Assembly: GCA_965214955.1 (NCBI GenBank)
Contig: CBDCCU010000003.1
Span: 62,001 to 126,000, forward strand
Reading direction: 5' to 3'
DNA from: Aliikangiella sp965214955
GTDB taxonomy: Bacteria > Pseudomonadota > Gammaproteobacteria > Enterobacterales > Kangiellaceae
Length of the DNA: 64,000 nucleotides
Shown here: one piece after another, positions 26,071 through 34,591 of the stretch
Layout of the letters: each line of letters opens with the position of its first letter
Numbering within the stretch: position 1 is the stretch's first letter
Position numbers and translations under genes: made by a program
Notes under the pieces: generated by a model
Told to the model about the DNA's origin: nothing
The model's database searches: none
What the model saw: only the letters and a program-made list of their open reading frames with translations

Positions 26071-27369
26071 TAATTTATCTGCTCCAATCAGTTCTTCAAC
26101 TTCTTTATCGGTTCTACCATGGGCAATCAGCTCTTTTGCCGATGGCATATCAATGCCATAAACATTAGGGTATTTTACTGCTGGCGCGGCTGAGGCAAAA
26201 TACACTTTTTTAGCACCTGCCTCTCTTGCCATTTCTACAATCTGTTGGCTTGTTGTGCCGCGTACAATTGAATCGTCCATTAACAAAACATTTTTGTCTT
26301 TAAACTCTAAATCAATCGCATTAAGTTTTTGCTTAACCGATTTTTTACGCATTTGCTGTCCTGGCATAATAAATGTTCGGCCAATATAGCGGTTTTTAAC
26401 AAAGCCATGACGAAGCTTAACATTTAAGCGTGATGCCAGTTCGATTGCAGAGGTTGTTGAAGTATCTGGAATAGGAACCACCACATCAATATCATGATCG
26501 GGCCACTCACGCATAATTTTATCGGCTAGTTTTTCGCCCATTCTTAAACGAGCGCGATATACCGAAACATCATCCATAAATGAGTCTGGGCGCGCTAGAT
26601 AGACGTGTTCAAATATACAAGGCGCCATATCTTCGCCTTCTACACATTGCTTGCTATAAACTTGTCTATTCGCATCAATATAAATGGCTTCACCAGGCTG
26701 GACATCTCTAACCAGCTCAAAATCAAGCGCATCAAGTGCCACGCTTTCTGAAGCGAACATATACTCAGTAACACCATTAACTTCTTTTTTACCAAATACT
26801 AACGGGCGAATACCATGGGGATCTCTAAATGCTACCATACCATGACCATTAATCATGGAAATAGCGGCAAAGCCACCAACACAACGCTCGTAAACTTGCT
26901 CAACTGCGGCAAATACAATATTTTGATCGAGTTTTTGAGTGGATGACTTTTGTAATTCGTGGGCAAAAATATTCAGCAGTATTTCGGAATCTGAATTAGT
27001 ATTAATATGCCTTCTGTCGGTTTCAAATAACTCTTTTTTAAGCACATCTTGATTGGTTAAATTACCATTATGCGCCAATACAATACCGTATGGAGAATTC
27101 ACATAAAGCGGTTGCGCCTCGGCCGAACTTGCACCACCGGCAGTAGGATAACGTACATGTCCAACACCAGTATTGCCTTGTAGCCTATACATATGACGAG
27201 TATGAAATACATCTTTAACTAAGCCATTGGCTTTTCGTAAAAACATACGCCCATCTTTCTCTGTAACTATACCAGCAGCATCCTGTCCACGGTGTTGAAG
27301 CACGGTTAATGCATCATAGAGTCCTTGATTTACAGGGGAAGATGCCATTAATCCAACAATACCACACAT
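26047..27369 (-). CDS. purF: Amidophosphoribosyltransferase PurF (frame ends early)
   Basis: 440 residues in this frame, against about 505 for the family. First step of purine synthesis: glutamine plus PRPP to phosphoribosylamine. The class II glutaminase domain opens MCGIVGLMASSPVNQG (catalytic Cys2) with LQHRGQDAAGIV and VGHVRYPTAGG. The PRT domain has the PRPP loop NVLLMDDSIVRGTTSQQIV. It ends LIYQDLAI where it should run on; the missing tail is in the adjacent frame. The clustering with cvpA, dedD and folC is the standard gammaproteobacterial order. Confidence 0.95.
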   Translation of the reverse strand: MCGIVGLMASSPVNQGLYDALTVLQHRGQDAAGIVTEKDGRMFLRKANGLVKDVFHTRHMYRLQGNTGVGHVRYPTAGGASSAEAQPLYVNSPYGIVLAHNGNLTNQDVLKKELFETDRRHINTNSDSEILLNIFAHELQKSSTQKLDQNIVFAAVEQVYERCVGGFAAISMINGHGMVAFRDPHGIRPLVFGKKEVNGVTEYMFASESVALDALDFELVRDVQPGEAIYIDANRQVYSKQCVEGEDMAPCIFEHVYLARPDSFMDDVSVYRARLRMGEKLADKIMREWPDHDIDVVVPIPDTSTTSAIELASRLNVKLRHGFVKNRYIGRTFIMPGQQMRKKSVKQKLNAIDLEFKDKNVLLMDDSIVRGTTSQQIVEMAREAGAKKVYFASAAPAVKYPNVYGIDMPSAKELIAHGRTDKEVEELIGADKLIYQDLAI

Positions 27370-27412
27370 ACGAGTTTACCTTTAAAACACAATTAATCAG
27401 TTAATATACAAA

Positions 27413-27925
27413 CTATTGATTAGTGGGAAGAACAACGGTTTTATCAACCGTAGGAATTTTATCTTTTAAATGTTTATAAAACCAATTGCCAATGATCTCA
27501 ACATGAGGGATCAATTGAGACTGTTTCCACCAAGGATCTTGCGATACTGGGGTAAAAGCGTTTAAAGCAATTACGGCAAAAGAAACAACCAAAACACCAC
27601 GCAACGCACCAAACACCATGCCCATAATTCTATCCATACCACTTAAGCCCGCTTTTTCAACCAGCTTGCCAATAATATAATTAATGAGTCCAGAAGCGGT
27701 TAAAGTAATAAAGAAAAGGCTTGCCCAAGCTACTGCTAAACGCAAACTAGGTGTATTGATATGATCGGTAAGCAGTAGAGCAAAATCTTGATAAAAGCCC
27801 TTAGCAACAAAAAAGGCAACAACCCAACCTACTAGTGAAAGTGCTTCTCTAACAAACCCGCGTAATAAGCTGATCCCGGCAGATAAACCAATAATGATTA
27901 AAATGGCCCAATCTATCCACTGCAT
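27413..27925 (-). CDS. cvpA: CvpA family membrane protein
   Basis: 170 residues with four TM segments: WIDWAILIIIGLSAGISLLR, LSLVGWVVAFFVAKG, LAVAWASLFFITLTASGLIN and MVFGALRGVLVVSFAVIALN. RGFVREALSLVGW is the family motif. CvpA is needed for colicin V export in E. coli and for envelope homeostasis; its activity is unknown. It lies 43 bp before purF in the conserved dedD-cvpA-purF order. Confidence 0.93.
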   Translation of the reverse strand: MQWIDWAILIIIGLSAGISLLRGFVREALSLVGWVVAFFVAKGFYQDFALLLTDHINTPSLRLAVAWASLFFITLTASGLINYIIGKLVEKAGLSGMDRIMGMVFGALRGVLVVSFAVIALNAFTPVSQDPWWKQSQLIPHVEIIGNWFYKHLKDKIPTVDKTVVLPTNQ

Positions 27926-28058
27926 AGAAGAATAATCTCAATGTTTAAATATGTGGGCATTCTATCAATTTCAATGTCACAAGTCAGTATTGAATTGATA
28001 TGAAAGATGTGTTTGCAAGAATATTAGTTCAAACTAAAATAAACGGGTATATTAGTTT

Positions 28059-28083
28059 CTCTTGCTCTTGCTCTTGCTCTTGC
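28059..28083. repeat. CTCTTG hexamer repeat (about 4 copies)
   Basis: A run of CTCTTG units ending in TGC lies in the 187-bp gap between dedD and cvpA, about 30 bp beyond the dedD stop on the minus strand. The rest of the gap shows no gene. Confidence 0.7.
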
Positions 28084-28112
28084 AAATATTCTCGCTGTTG
28101 CGCTTAAATTAA

Positions 28113-28790
28113 CTAGTGCTTAATCGGATCATAAGCCACTAATATCCCTTTAGTTTCACTCACTTTATTAACCGATACCAGTGCCTTTTGAGCGCGAGAT
28201 TTTTCAATATATGGGCCTACAAATATGCGATAAATGGTTTTGCCTTTGCGTGTGGCTTCTCTTTGATAAGCTTTATGCTTTTTATCTTTAAGTTTTTTAA
28301 CCATACGCTTGGCATTATCTTCGCTCGAAAATGATGCTACTTGAATAAGCCAAGCGGCATCTTTATAAGCATCACTGATTTTAGATTTAGTTGGTTTGCT
28401 ATCACTGGATTGAGCAATTTCTTTTTTGGCTTGATACTTTGAACTTGACTGATTTTGAATAGCTTTATTTTCTTTATTGATTAAAGGATCAGCCTCAATT
28501 TTACTCGTTGGCTTTTTTCTTTGCTGGGTATTCTCAACTATCGCATCTTGTTTTTGCTCAGGGCTAGATCCTTGTTTTTGCGCTAGCTCGTCTAGCTTTT
28601 TCTGGCTTTTGGCTGTCTTAGCAATGGCACTCTGAGTAGTATCTACCAACATTTCAGCAGGCTTTGTAGGGATCTGCGACTCAAAAGGAGCTTTTTCGGT
28701 TTTTTCCTTTAATATTGCAGGCAAAAATATAACCGCCAAAGCCACTAATACGACTGCCCCTACAATTCTTTGTTTTAAACTATTTTCCAC
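28113..28790 (-). CDS. dedD: DedD-like SPOR-domain cell division protein
   Basis: 225 residues. A short cytoplasmic start, one TM (IVGAVVLVALAVIFLPAIL), a long Lys/Gln/Ser-rich linker, and a C-terminal SPOR domain (about 145-220: AWLIQVASFSSEDNAKRMVK, TIYRIFVGPYIEKSRAQKAL). SPOR domains bind denuded septal peptidoglycan, so the protein acts at the divisome. It starts 11 bp after folC ends, in the same operon. Confidence 0.9.
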   Translation of the reverse strand: MENSLKQRIVGAVVLVALAVIFLPAILKEKTEKAPFESQIPTKPAEMLVDTTQSAIAKTAKSQKKLDELAQKQGSSPEQKQDAIVENTQQRKKPTSKIEADPLINKENKAIQNQSSSKYQAKKEIAQSSDSKPTKSKISDAYKDAAWLIQVASFSSEDNAKRMVKKLKDKKHKAYQREATRKGKTIYRIFVGPYIEKSRAQKALVSVNKVSETKGILVAYDPIKH

Positions 28791-28800
28791 CCAAATAACC

Positions 28801-30072
28801 TTAAATCAATTTTTGTAACTGATAACCTTGTTGCTGACAATATTGAACCATGTTACCAACCGTAATAAAAGAGCCAAAGACTAAAATCACTGTCTGCTCA
28901 TTATCCTGTATAAAGTTAAATGCTTGCTGAATATTTTCAAAGCTATCAGCAGGCTTTAAATTTTCAACATTTTGATAAATTTGTAGTAAATCACAAGACA
29001 TTGCAGCCCTATCTATTGGTAAATCAACAAAACACCATTGGTTAACCTCATTATTAATATAAGTTAACACATCATAAATGCTTTTATCTTTCATCATGCC
29101 GCAAACTGCAACAATTTTAACGGGCTTTTGCTGATTATTTTTAAAACTTTTTAATTGCTTGGCTAAATTTTGTGCCGACTGCGGATTATGGGCAACATCT
29201 AGTATTATTTTAGTAGATTGACTCCCGTTAAACGTTAACTGCTCGAATCGACCTTTTAGTTGTATATTTTTTAACGCTTGGATAATTTCTTTATTACCTA
29301 GCTTAATAGGGTTAACATTTTCAAAACCAGCCACAGCAAGAAGAATATTTTGTGCTAATAACATGCGCGGATTAAGCTCTGTTGAATTAAAAGCGGTGTT
29401 TAAATCGTTATTGGCTTGTTTGTTTAACTGAATGTTTTTAATTAGTTTTGGCTCTGCACTACAAATTAAATCAAAGCTCGGTTTATCACCTACAAATGCA
29501 GGCTTATTGGCTCTTAAAATACCCGCTTTTTCATAAGCAATTTGTGATAAATCATCACCTAACCAGTCGGTATGATCTTTGGCAATGGTGGTGATTAACG
29601 ACACATCGGGCTCTACTATATTACAGGCATCTTGACGACCTCCTAAGCCTATTTCTAATATGGCTAAATCAAGAGAAAGCTGTCTAAAAACAACCAGTGC
29701 CGCTAGCGTGGTAAATTCAAAAAAAGTTAAAGCGACTCCATCTTTAATTTTATCAATTTTCTCAAAAGCATCGACTAAAGATTGATCATCAATATTACTG
29801 CCATTAATTCTAATGCGTTCATTAAAACTGACTAAATGCGGTGATGTATAACATCCAACTGTCATTTTTTCTTGCAGTGCTAATGACTCTAGCATGGCGC
29901 AAACACTGCCTTTGCCATTAGTGCCTGCAACCAAAATCACTTTTTGCGCAGGATTAAGTACATCAAGTTTTTCAGCTACTTGTTTAATACGCGTTAATCC
30001 AAGCTCTATTTCGGCAGGATGCATGGCTTCTATTTGAGTAAGCCATTGTTCTAATTGTTCTCTAGTGATCAT
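28801..30072 (-). CDS. folC: Bifunctional folylpolyglutamate/dihydrofolate synthase
   Basis: 423 residues, a Mur-ligase-type ATPase. P-loop VILVAGTNGKGSVCAMLE; TSPHLVSFNERIRING; LEIGLGGRQDACNIVEPDVS; DHTDWLGDDLSQIAYEKAGI; and the C-terminal domain ILDVAHNPQSAQNLAKQLK. It adds glutamate to dihydropteroate/folate derivatives in the cytoplasm. It heads the folC-dedD-cvpA-purF unit; accD, its usual upstream neighbour, is absent here and acnB lies there instead. Confidence 0.95.
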   Translation of the reverse strand: MITREQLEQWLTQIEAMHPAEIELGLTRIKQVAEKLDVLNPAQKVILVAGTNGKGSVCAMLESLALQEKMTVGCYTSPHLVSFNERIRINGSNIDDQSLVDAFEKIDKIKDGVALTFFEFTTLAALVVFRQLSLDLAILEIGLGGRQDACNIVEPDVSLITTIAKDHTDWLGDDLSQIAYEKAGILRANKPAFVGDKPSFDLICSAEPKLIKNIQLNKQANNDLNTAFNSTELNPRMLLAQNILLAVAGFENVNPIKLGNKEIIQALKNIQLKGRFEQLTFNGSQSTKIILDVAHNPQSAQNLAKQLKSFKNNQQKPVKIVAVCGMMKDKSIYDVLTYINNEVNQWCFVDLPIDRAAMSCDLLQIYQNVENLKPADSFENIQQAFNFIQDNEQTVILVFGSFITVGNMVQYCQQQGYQLQKLI

Positions 30073-30087
30073 TTTTTACACTTATTA

Positions 30088-30135
30088 ATAAAAAACACCC
30101 TCAATGGCGTTTTTCAACCAAGTTGAGAGTGTTTT
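30088..30135 (-). terminator. Terminator between acnB and folC
   Basis: Arms AAAACACCCTCAA (30092-30104) and TTGAGAGTGTTTT (30123-30135) pair with one C/A mismatch across an 18-nt loop. On the minus strand the stem ends in T-rich sequence, about 50 bp after the acnB stop; T-runs on both sides suggest it works in both directions. Confidence 0.75.
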
Positions 30136-30184
30136 TGTTTTACTGCTTAAATTTAAGTAATTTACATTAAGTAACTCAAATTAA

Positions 30185-32770
30185 TTAAGCCACATAAACT
30201 TTGTTTTGCACAGGCAATGTTACTTGCTGAGCCGATTTTTGAAAATCTTCAATTTCATGGAAGTTTAAGTAGCGATAAACATCTTCTGCCATGGTATCTA
30301 AATCGGCAGCATAGCTCATATATTCTTCAACTGTTGGTAGCTTTCCTAAAATAGCGGCAACAGCGGCTAGCTCGGCAGATGCTAAATAAACGTCAGCACC
30401 ATTACCTAAACGGTTAGGAAAATTACGAGTTGAAGTTGAAACCACAGTAGAGTTGGCCGCAACGCGTGCTTGGTTACCCATACACAATGAACAACCTGGC
30501 ATTTCAGTTCGCGCGCCAGCGGTTGCGAAAATATTGTAGTAACCTTCTTGCATTAATTGATGCTCGTCCATTTTAGTTGGCGGTGCAATCCACAAACGCG
30601 TTGGAATAGACGATGTTTTTTGCAACAGTTTGCCCGCCGCACGGTAATGACCAATATTAGTCATACAACTACCAATAAATACTTCGTCAATTTTATCGCC
30701 TTGAACTTCTGATAAAGTTTTCACATCATCAGGATCGTTAGGGCAAGCTAAAATAGGCTCTTTAATATCATTAAGATCAATATCAATAATCGCGGCATAT
30801 TCGGCATCGGCATCGGCTTCCATAAGCTCTGGCGCTTCAAGCCATGCTTGCATTTTTTCGATTCGGCGGCTAATGGTTCTTGCATCGCCATAACCTTCTT
30901 TGATCATCCACTTAAGCATGGTGATATTAGAATTGAGATATTCCACAATTGGCGCTTGGTCTAGTTTAATTGTACAACCAGCCGCACTACGCTCAGCAGA
31001 GGCATCCGATAGCTCAAAAGCTTGTTCTACTTTAAGATCGGGCAGACCTTCAATTTCTAAAATACGCCCTGAGAAAATATTCTTTTTACCCGCTTTTTCA
31101 ACGGTTAATAAACCTTCTTTAATAGCGGCATGAGGAATAGCGTTTACAAGGTCGCGTAAAGTGACACCTGGCTGCATCTCACCTTTAAAGCGAACTAAAA
31201 TCGACTCGGGCATATCCAGAGGCATAACCCCAGTTGCCGCCGCAAAAGCCACTAGACCAGAACCTGCTGGAAATGAAATACCTAATGGAAAACGGGTGTG
31301 AGAGTCACCACCAGTACCAACCGTATCGGGCAATAACATACGGTTTAACCAACTATGAATAATCCCATCACCAGGGCGCAGTGAAACACCACCACGGTTC
31401 ATAATAAAATCTGGTAGAGTATGCTGTGTGTCAATATCAACAGGCTTAGGATAAGCCGCAGTGTGACAGAAAGATTGCATGGTTAAATCGGCAGAAAAGC
31501 CTAAGCATGCCAAGTCTTTTAATTCATCACGCGTCATAGGGCCAGTAGTATCTTGCGAGCCAACTGTTGTCATAGCAGGCTCACAATATTGACCTGGGCG
31601 AACCCCTTCAATACCACAAGCTTTACCTACCATTTTTTGCGCCAAAGTAAATCCTTTGCCAGAATCTTCAACGGCTGTTGGTGACCTAAAGAAATCAGCC
31701 GCATCTAAACCTAAAAATTCACGCGCTTTTGCGGTTAAACCGCGACCAATAATTAATGGAATACGACCGCCAGCTTGAACTTCGTCTAAAAGTACATCGG
31801 TTTTTAGTTCAAACTCGGCAACAACTTCACCGTCTTTTTCAATTTTTCCTGCATAAGGATAAACGTCAATCACATCACCCATATTTAAGCTAGAAACGTC
31901 AACTTCAACAGGCAATGCACCTGCATCTTCCATGGTGTTAAAGAAAATTGGCGCGATTTTTCCGCCTAAACAGAAACCACCATCGCGTTTATTAGGAATA
32001 TGAGGGATATCATCACCCATGTACCATAATACCGAATTAGTCGCCGACTTACGCGACGAACCAGTACCCACAACATCACCCACATAAGCAACGGGATGAC
32101 CTTTTTGTTTTAGAGTTTCAATGGTTTCTAGTGGGTTACCTTCTAATCCTTCACGAGGATTTTTAAGCATGGCGAGCGCGTGCAATGGAATATCTGGGCG
32201 CGACCAAGCATCTTGCGCTGGAGATAAATCATCAGTATTGGTTTCACCTGGCACTTTAAATACCGTAAGCGTCACTTTTTCGGCTAATGCGTCTTTAGAT
32301 TTAAACCATTCAGCATCGGCCCAGCTTTGAATAACACTTTTGGCATGTTCATTACCAGACTTCGCTTTTTCAGCAACATCGTGGAAAGCATCAAACATCA
32401 GTAATGTATGTTTAAGTTGCTCAGCGGCAAGCTCGGCCAAATTACCATCGTCTAAAAGCTCAACCAAAGTGCTAATATTATAACCACCTAGCATTGTGCC
32501 TAACAGTTCAACAGCTCTTGCCGCATCTAAGATTGGTGAACTCGCCTCACCTTTTGCCACAGCAGATAAAAAGCCTGCTTTAACATAAGCGGCTTCATCA
32601 ACCCCTGCTGGAACACGGTGAGCTAAAAGCTCTAGTAAAAAATCTTCTTCACCTGCTGGTGGACTCTTAATTAACTCAATCAGCTCAGCAACCTGCTCTG
32701 ATGATAAAGGTTTAGGCACAATGCCTTGTTTAGCTCTTTCTTGGACATGATCACGATAAGCTTCTAACAC
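30185..32770 (-). CDS. acnB: Aconitate hydratase B
   Basis: About 861 residues from GTG 32768-32770 (VLEAYRDHVQERAKQGIVPK), which matches the usual AcnB start and has GAGG at 9 nt; an ATG five codons upstream (32785) is the alternative. The TCA-cycle enzyme interconverts citrate and isocitrate and works as an iron-responsive RNA-binding protein when apo. The N-terminal HEAT-like domain, the swivel domain (GDVVGTGSSRKSATNSVLWY) and the [4Fe-4S] Cys ligands in VFIGSCMTNIGHYRAAG and GCSLCMGNQARV are all present. Next to it TVGTGGDSHTRFPLGISFPA is the catalytic loop. Monocistronic. Confidence 0.96.
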   Translation of the reverse strand: MLEAYRDHVQERAKQGIVPKPLSSEQVAELIELIKSPPAGEEDFLLELLAHRVPAGVDEAAYVKAGFLSAVAKGEASSPILDAARAVELLGTMLGGYNISTLVELLDDGNLAELAAEQLKHTLLMFDAFHDVAEKAKSGNEHAKSVIQSWADAEWFKSKDALAEKVTLTVFKVPGETNTDDLSPAQDAWSRPDIPLHALAMLKNPREGLEGNPLETIETLKQKGHPVAYVGDVVGTGSSRKSATNSVLWYMGDDIPHIPNKRDGGFCLGGKIAPIFFNTMEDAGALPVEVDVSSLNMGDVIDVYPYAGKIEKDGEVVAEFELKTDVLLDEVQAGGRIPLIIGRGLTAKAREFLGLDAADFFRSPTAVEDSGKGFTLAQKMVGKACGIEGVRPGQYCEPAMTTVGSQDTTGPMTRDELKDLACLGFSADLTMQSFCHTAAYPKPVDIDTQHTLPDFIMNRGGVSLRPGDGIIHSWLNRMLLPDTVGTGGDSHTRFPLGISFPAGSGLVAFAAATGVMPLDMPESILVRFKGEMQPGVTLRDLVNAIPHAAIKEGLLTVEKAGKKNIFSGRILEIEGLPDLKVEQAFELSDASAERSAAGCTIKLDQAPIVEYLNSNITMLKWMIKEGYGDARTISRRIEKMQAWLEAPELMEADADAEYAAIIDIDLNDIKEPILACPNDPDDVKTLSEVQGDKIDEVFIGSCMTNIGHYRAAGKLLQKTSSIPTRLWIAPPTKMDEHQLMQEGYYNIFATAGARTEMPGCSLCMGNQARVAANSTVVSTSTRNFPNRLGNGADVYLASAELAAVAAILGKLPTVEEYMSYAADLDTMAEDVYRYLNFHEIEDFQKSAQQVTLPVQNKVYVA

Positions 32771-32952
32771 GCTGTAAATCCTCATTATTTAATGATAATT
32801 AATTATTAGCCAAATTTTTGCTCGGCTAATATCAATAATAGATAATCTTTACACTGATGTGTGATTAATTAAGATTGCATTTAGATAACCAGTAACTAAA
32901 TGCTAAACCAATGAAAAGTATCGGTTTGCTTTAAGATTAAAATCTGGCGCGG

Positions 32953-32980
32953 ATTATACCTTTTATTGACAAAATAATAA
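32953..32980 (-). promoter_or_regulatory. Candidate acnB promoter
   Basis: On the minus strand a perfect -10 TATAAT (32953-32958) has a weak -35-like TTTATT 17 bp upstream. The leader to acnB would be about 175 nt, with no other gene in it. Confidence 0.35.
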
Positions 32981-33045
32981 ATCTAGGCGTAAGGAAATTT
33001 GCTTAGACCAACTGATTATTTGATTTTTTCTCAAAGCCAAAAATC

Positions 33046-33073
33046 AAAAAACAAGCTTAGTTGCTTGTTTTTT
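33046..33073 (-). terminator. Terminator after manC (first copy)
   Basis: AAAAAACAAGC (33046-33056), loop TTAGTT, GCTTGTTTTTT (33063-33073): perfect 11-bp arms with a T-run, 24 bp after the manC stop at 33097. Marks the 3' end of this end of the polysaccharide locus. Confidence 0.88.
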
Positions 33074-33096
33074 GGCTTTATTAACTCGTTTACCTT

Positions 33097-34518
33097 CTAA
33101 TCAGCTCGTCCGTATCGATCATCAAAGCGCACAATATCATCTTCGCCTAAATAAGAACCGGTTTGCACTTCAATAAGTTCTAAAGGGACTTTTCCAGGGT
33201 TTTCTAGCGCATGAATTTGCCCAATTGGGATATAAGTTGACTCATTTTCAGACACTAAAAAGGTTTTATCACCATTGGTTACCGAAGCAGTTCCCGAAAC
33301 AACCACCCAGTGCTCTGCTCTATGATGATGCATTTGCACGCTTAATTTTGCCCCTGGTTTAACAGTGATACGCTTTGCTTGATAGCGCTCACCCATATCA
33401 ATTGAGTCATACTTACCCCACGGTCGATAAACTTCACGATGAATTTCCCATTCACTGCGATCAGCTGATTTAAGCTTTTCAACAATAGCTTTTACGTTTT
33501 GAACTTTGCTTTTATGGGCAACTAATACGGCATCCTTAGTGTCAACCACAACAATATCTTCTAAACCTAAAAGCGAAACTAACCGATCTTCTCCATGAAC
33601 TAAGCAGTTTTTAGAGTCTTCTGCAATGACATCACCTAAAGTTCGGTTTCCTGCGCTATCTTTTTCGCTTACATCCCAAATAGCCGACCAAGAGCCAATA
33701 TCACTCCAGCCTGCATCTAATGGCACAACGGCAACTTTTCCTTTTGACTCAATACTTAAAGGCTCCATTACTGCATAATCTATCGATTCAGAAGGACACT
33801 CAGAAAACGCTTTTGCATCAATTCTTAAAAAATCGAGATCTTCGCTAGCCTCGGCAATACTGTGTCTACAGACGGTTAAAATATTAGGGTGATGTTCTTC
33901 TAAAGCTTTTAAATAAATACTAGCTTTAAACATAAACATACCGCTATTCCAGTAATAATTGCCACTTTCAATATAAGACTTTGCTTTTTCTAGGTTGGGC
34001 TTTTCAACAAATTTAGCCACTTCAAAAGCATTATCATTGATTGGGTTGCCTCGGTTAATATAGCCGTAACCCGTTTCAGGGTTTTTAGCAACAATTCCAA
34101 AAGTCACTAACTTATCTTGTTGTGCAAGCTCGATAGCCTGTTTCACAGCCTCTACAAAAGCCGTATTATTTTGGATAACATGATCAGCTGCTAAAACTAA
34201 TAATAAAGGATCGTCCCCATTTTCTATCGCTCTTAATGCAGCAAGTGCAATAGCAGGCGCCGTATTACGCCCTTCTGGCTCTAAAATAATTTCACCCGCT
34301 CCGCCAAACTCACGCAACTGCTCAGCCGCCAAAAAACGGTGATCATTATTACAAATTACCAAAGGTTTAAAAGTTTCAATTGCCTCAAGACGACTTACCG
34401 TATCTTGAAGCATGGTATTTTCGCCAACAATATTTAAAAACTGCTTTGGATAAAGCTTGCGAGATAATGGCCAAAGGCGAGTTCCAGAGCCGCCAGCCAT
34501 AATGATGGGTAAAATCAT
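33097..34518 (-). CDS. manC: Mannose-1-phosphate guanylyltransferase / mannose-6-phosphate isomerase, copy 1
   Basis: 473 residues. N-terminal nucleotidyltransferase: MAGGSGTRLWPLSRKLYPKQ, and FVEKPNLEKAKSYIESGNYY. C-terminal cupin isomerase domain: EVYRPWGKYDSID and LSVQMHHHRAEHWVVVSGTA with the His metal ligands. It makes GDP-mannose from mannose-1-phosphate and GTP. A second full-length copy lies at 45339-46748 with the same C-terminal wording. It is the last gene of the minus-strand unit that includes the epimerase. Confidence 0.95.
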   Translation of the reverse strand: MILPIIMAGGSGTRLWPLSRKLYPKQFLNIVGENTMLQDTVSRLEAIETFKPLVICNNDHRFLAAEQLREFGGAGEIILEPEGRNTAPAIALAALRAIENGDDPLLLVLAADHVIQNNTAFVEAVKQAIELAQQDKLVTFGIVAKNPETGYGYINRGNPINDNAFEVAKFVEKPNLEKAKSYIESGNYYWNSGMFMFKASIYLKALEEHHPNILTVCRHSIAEASEDLDFLRIDAKAFSECPSESIDYAVMEPLSIESKGKVAVVPLDAGWSDIGSWSAIWDVSEKDSAGNRTLGDVIAEDSKNCLVHGEDRLVSLLGLEDIVVVDTKDAVLVAHKSKVQNVKAIVEKLKSADRSEWEIHREVYRPWGKYDSIDMGERYQAKRITVKPGAKLSVQMHHHRAEHWVVVSGTASVTNGDKTFLVSENESTYIPIGQIHALENPGKVPLELIEVQTGSYLGEDDIVRFDDRYGRAD

Positions 34519-34531
34519 TGGTTTGTCCTTA

Positions 34532-34587
34532 AGTTGCTAGTTGCTAGTTGCTAGTTGCTAGTTGCTAGTTGCTAGTTGCTAGTTGCT
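34532..34587. repeat. AGTTGCT heptamer tandem repeat, 8 perfect copies
   Basis: 56 bp, exactly eight copies of AGTTGCT, fills most of the 73-bp gap between the epimerase stop (34592) and the manC start (34518). A perfect run of this length is prone to slipped-strand length change. It shares its unit (reverse complement) with 2537-2571. Confidence 0.97.
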
Positions 34588-34591
34588 AAAA

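Noticed and set aside
32966..32990. Plus-strand TTGACA at 32966 as a promoter
   Set aside because: It points away from acnB toward the manC terminator and has no -10 at a suitable spacing.
34532..34587. CRISPR array
   Set aside because: The repeat has no spacers; unit of 7 bp in direct tandem is a microsatellite.
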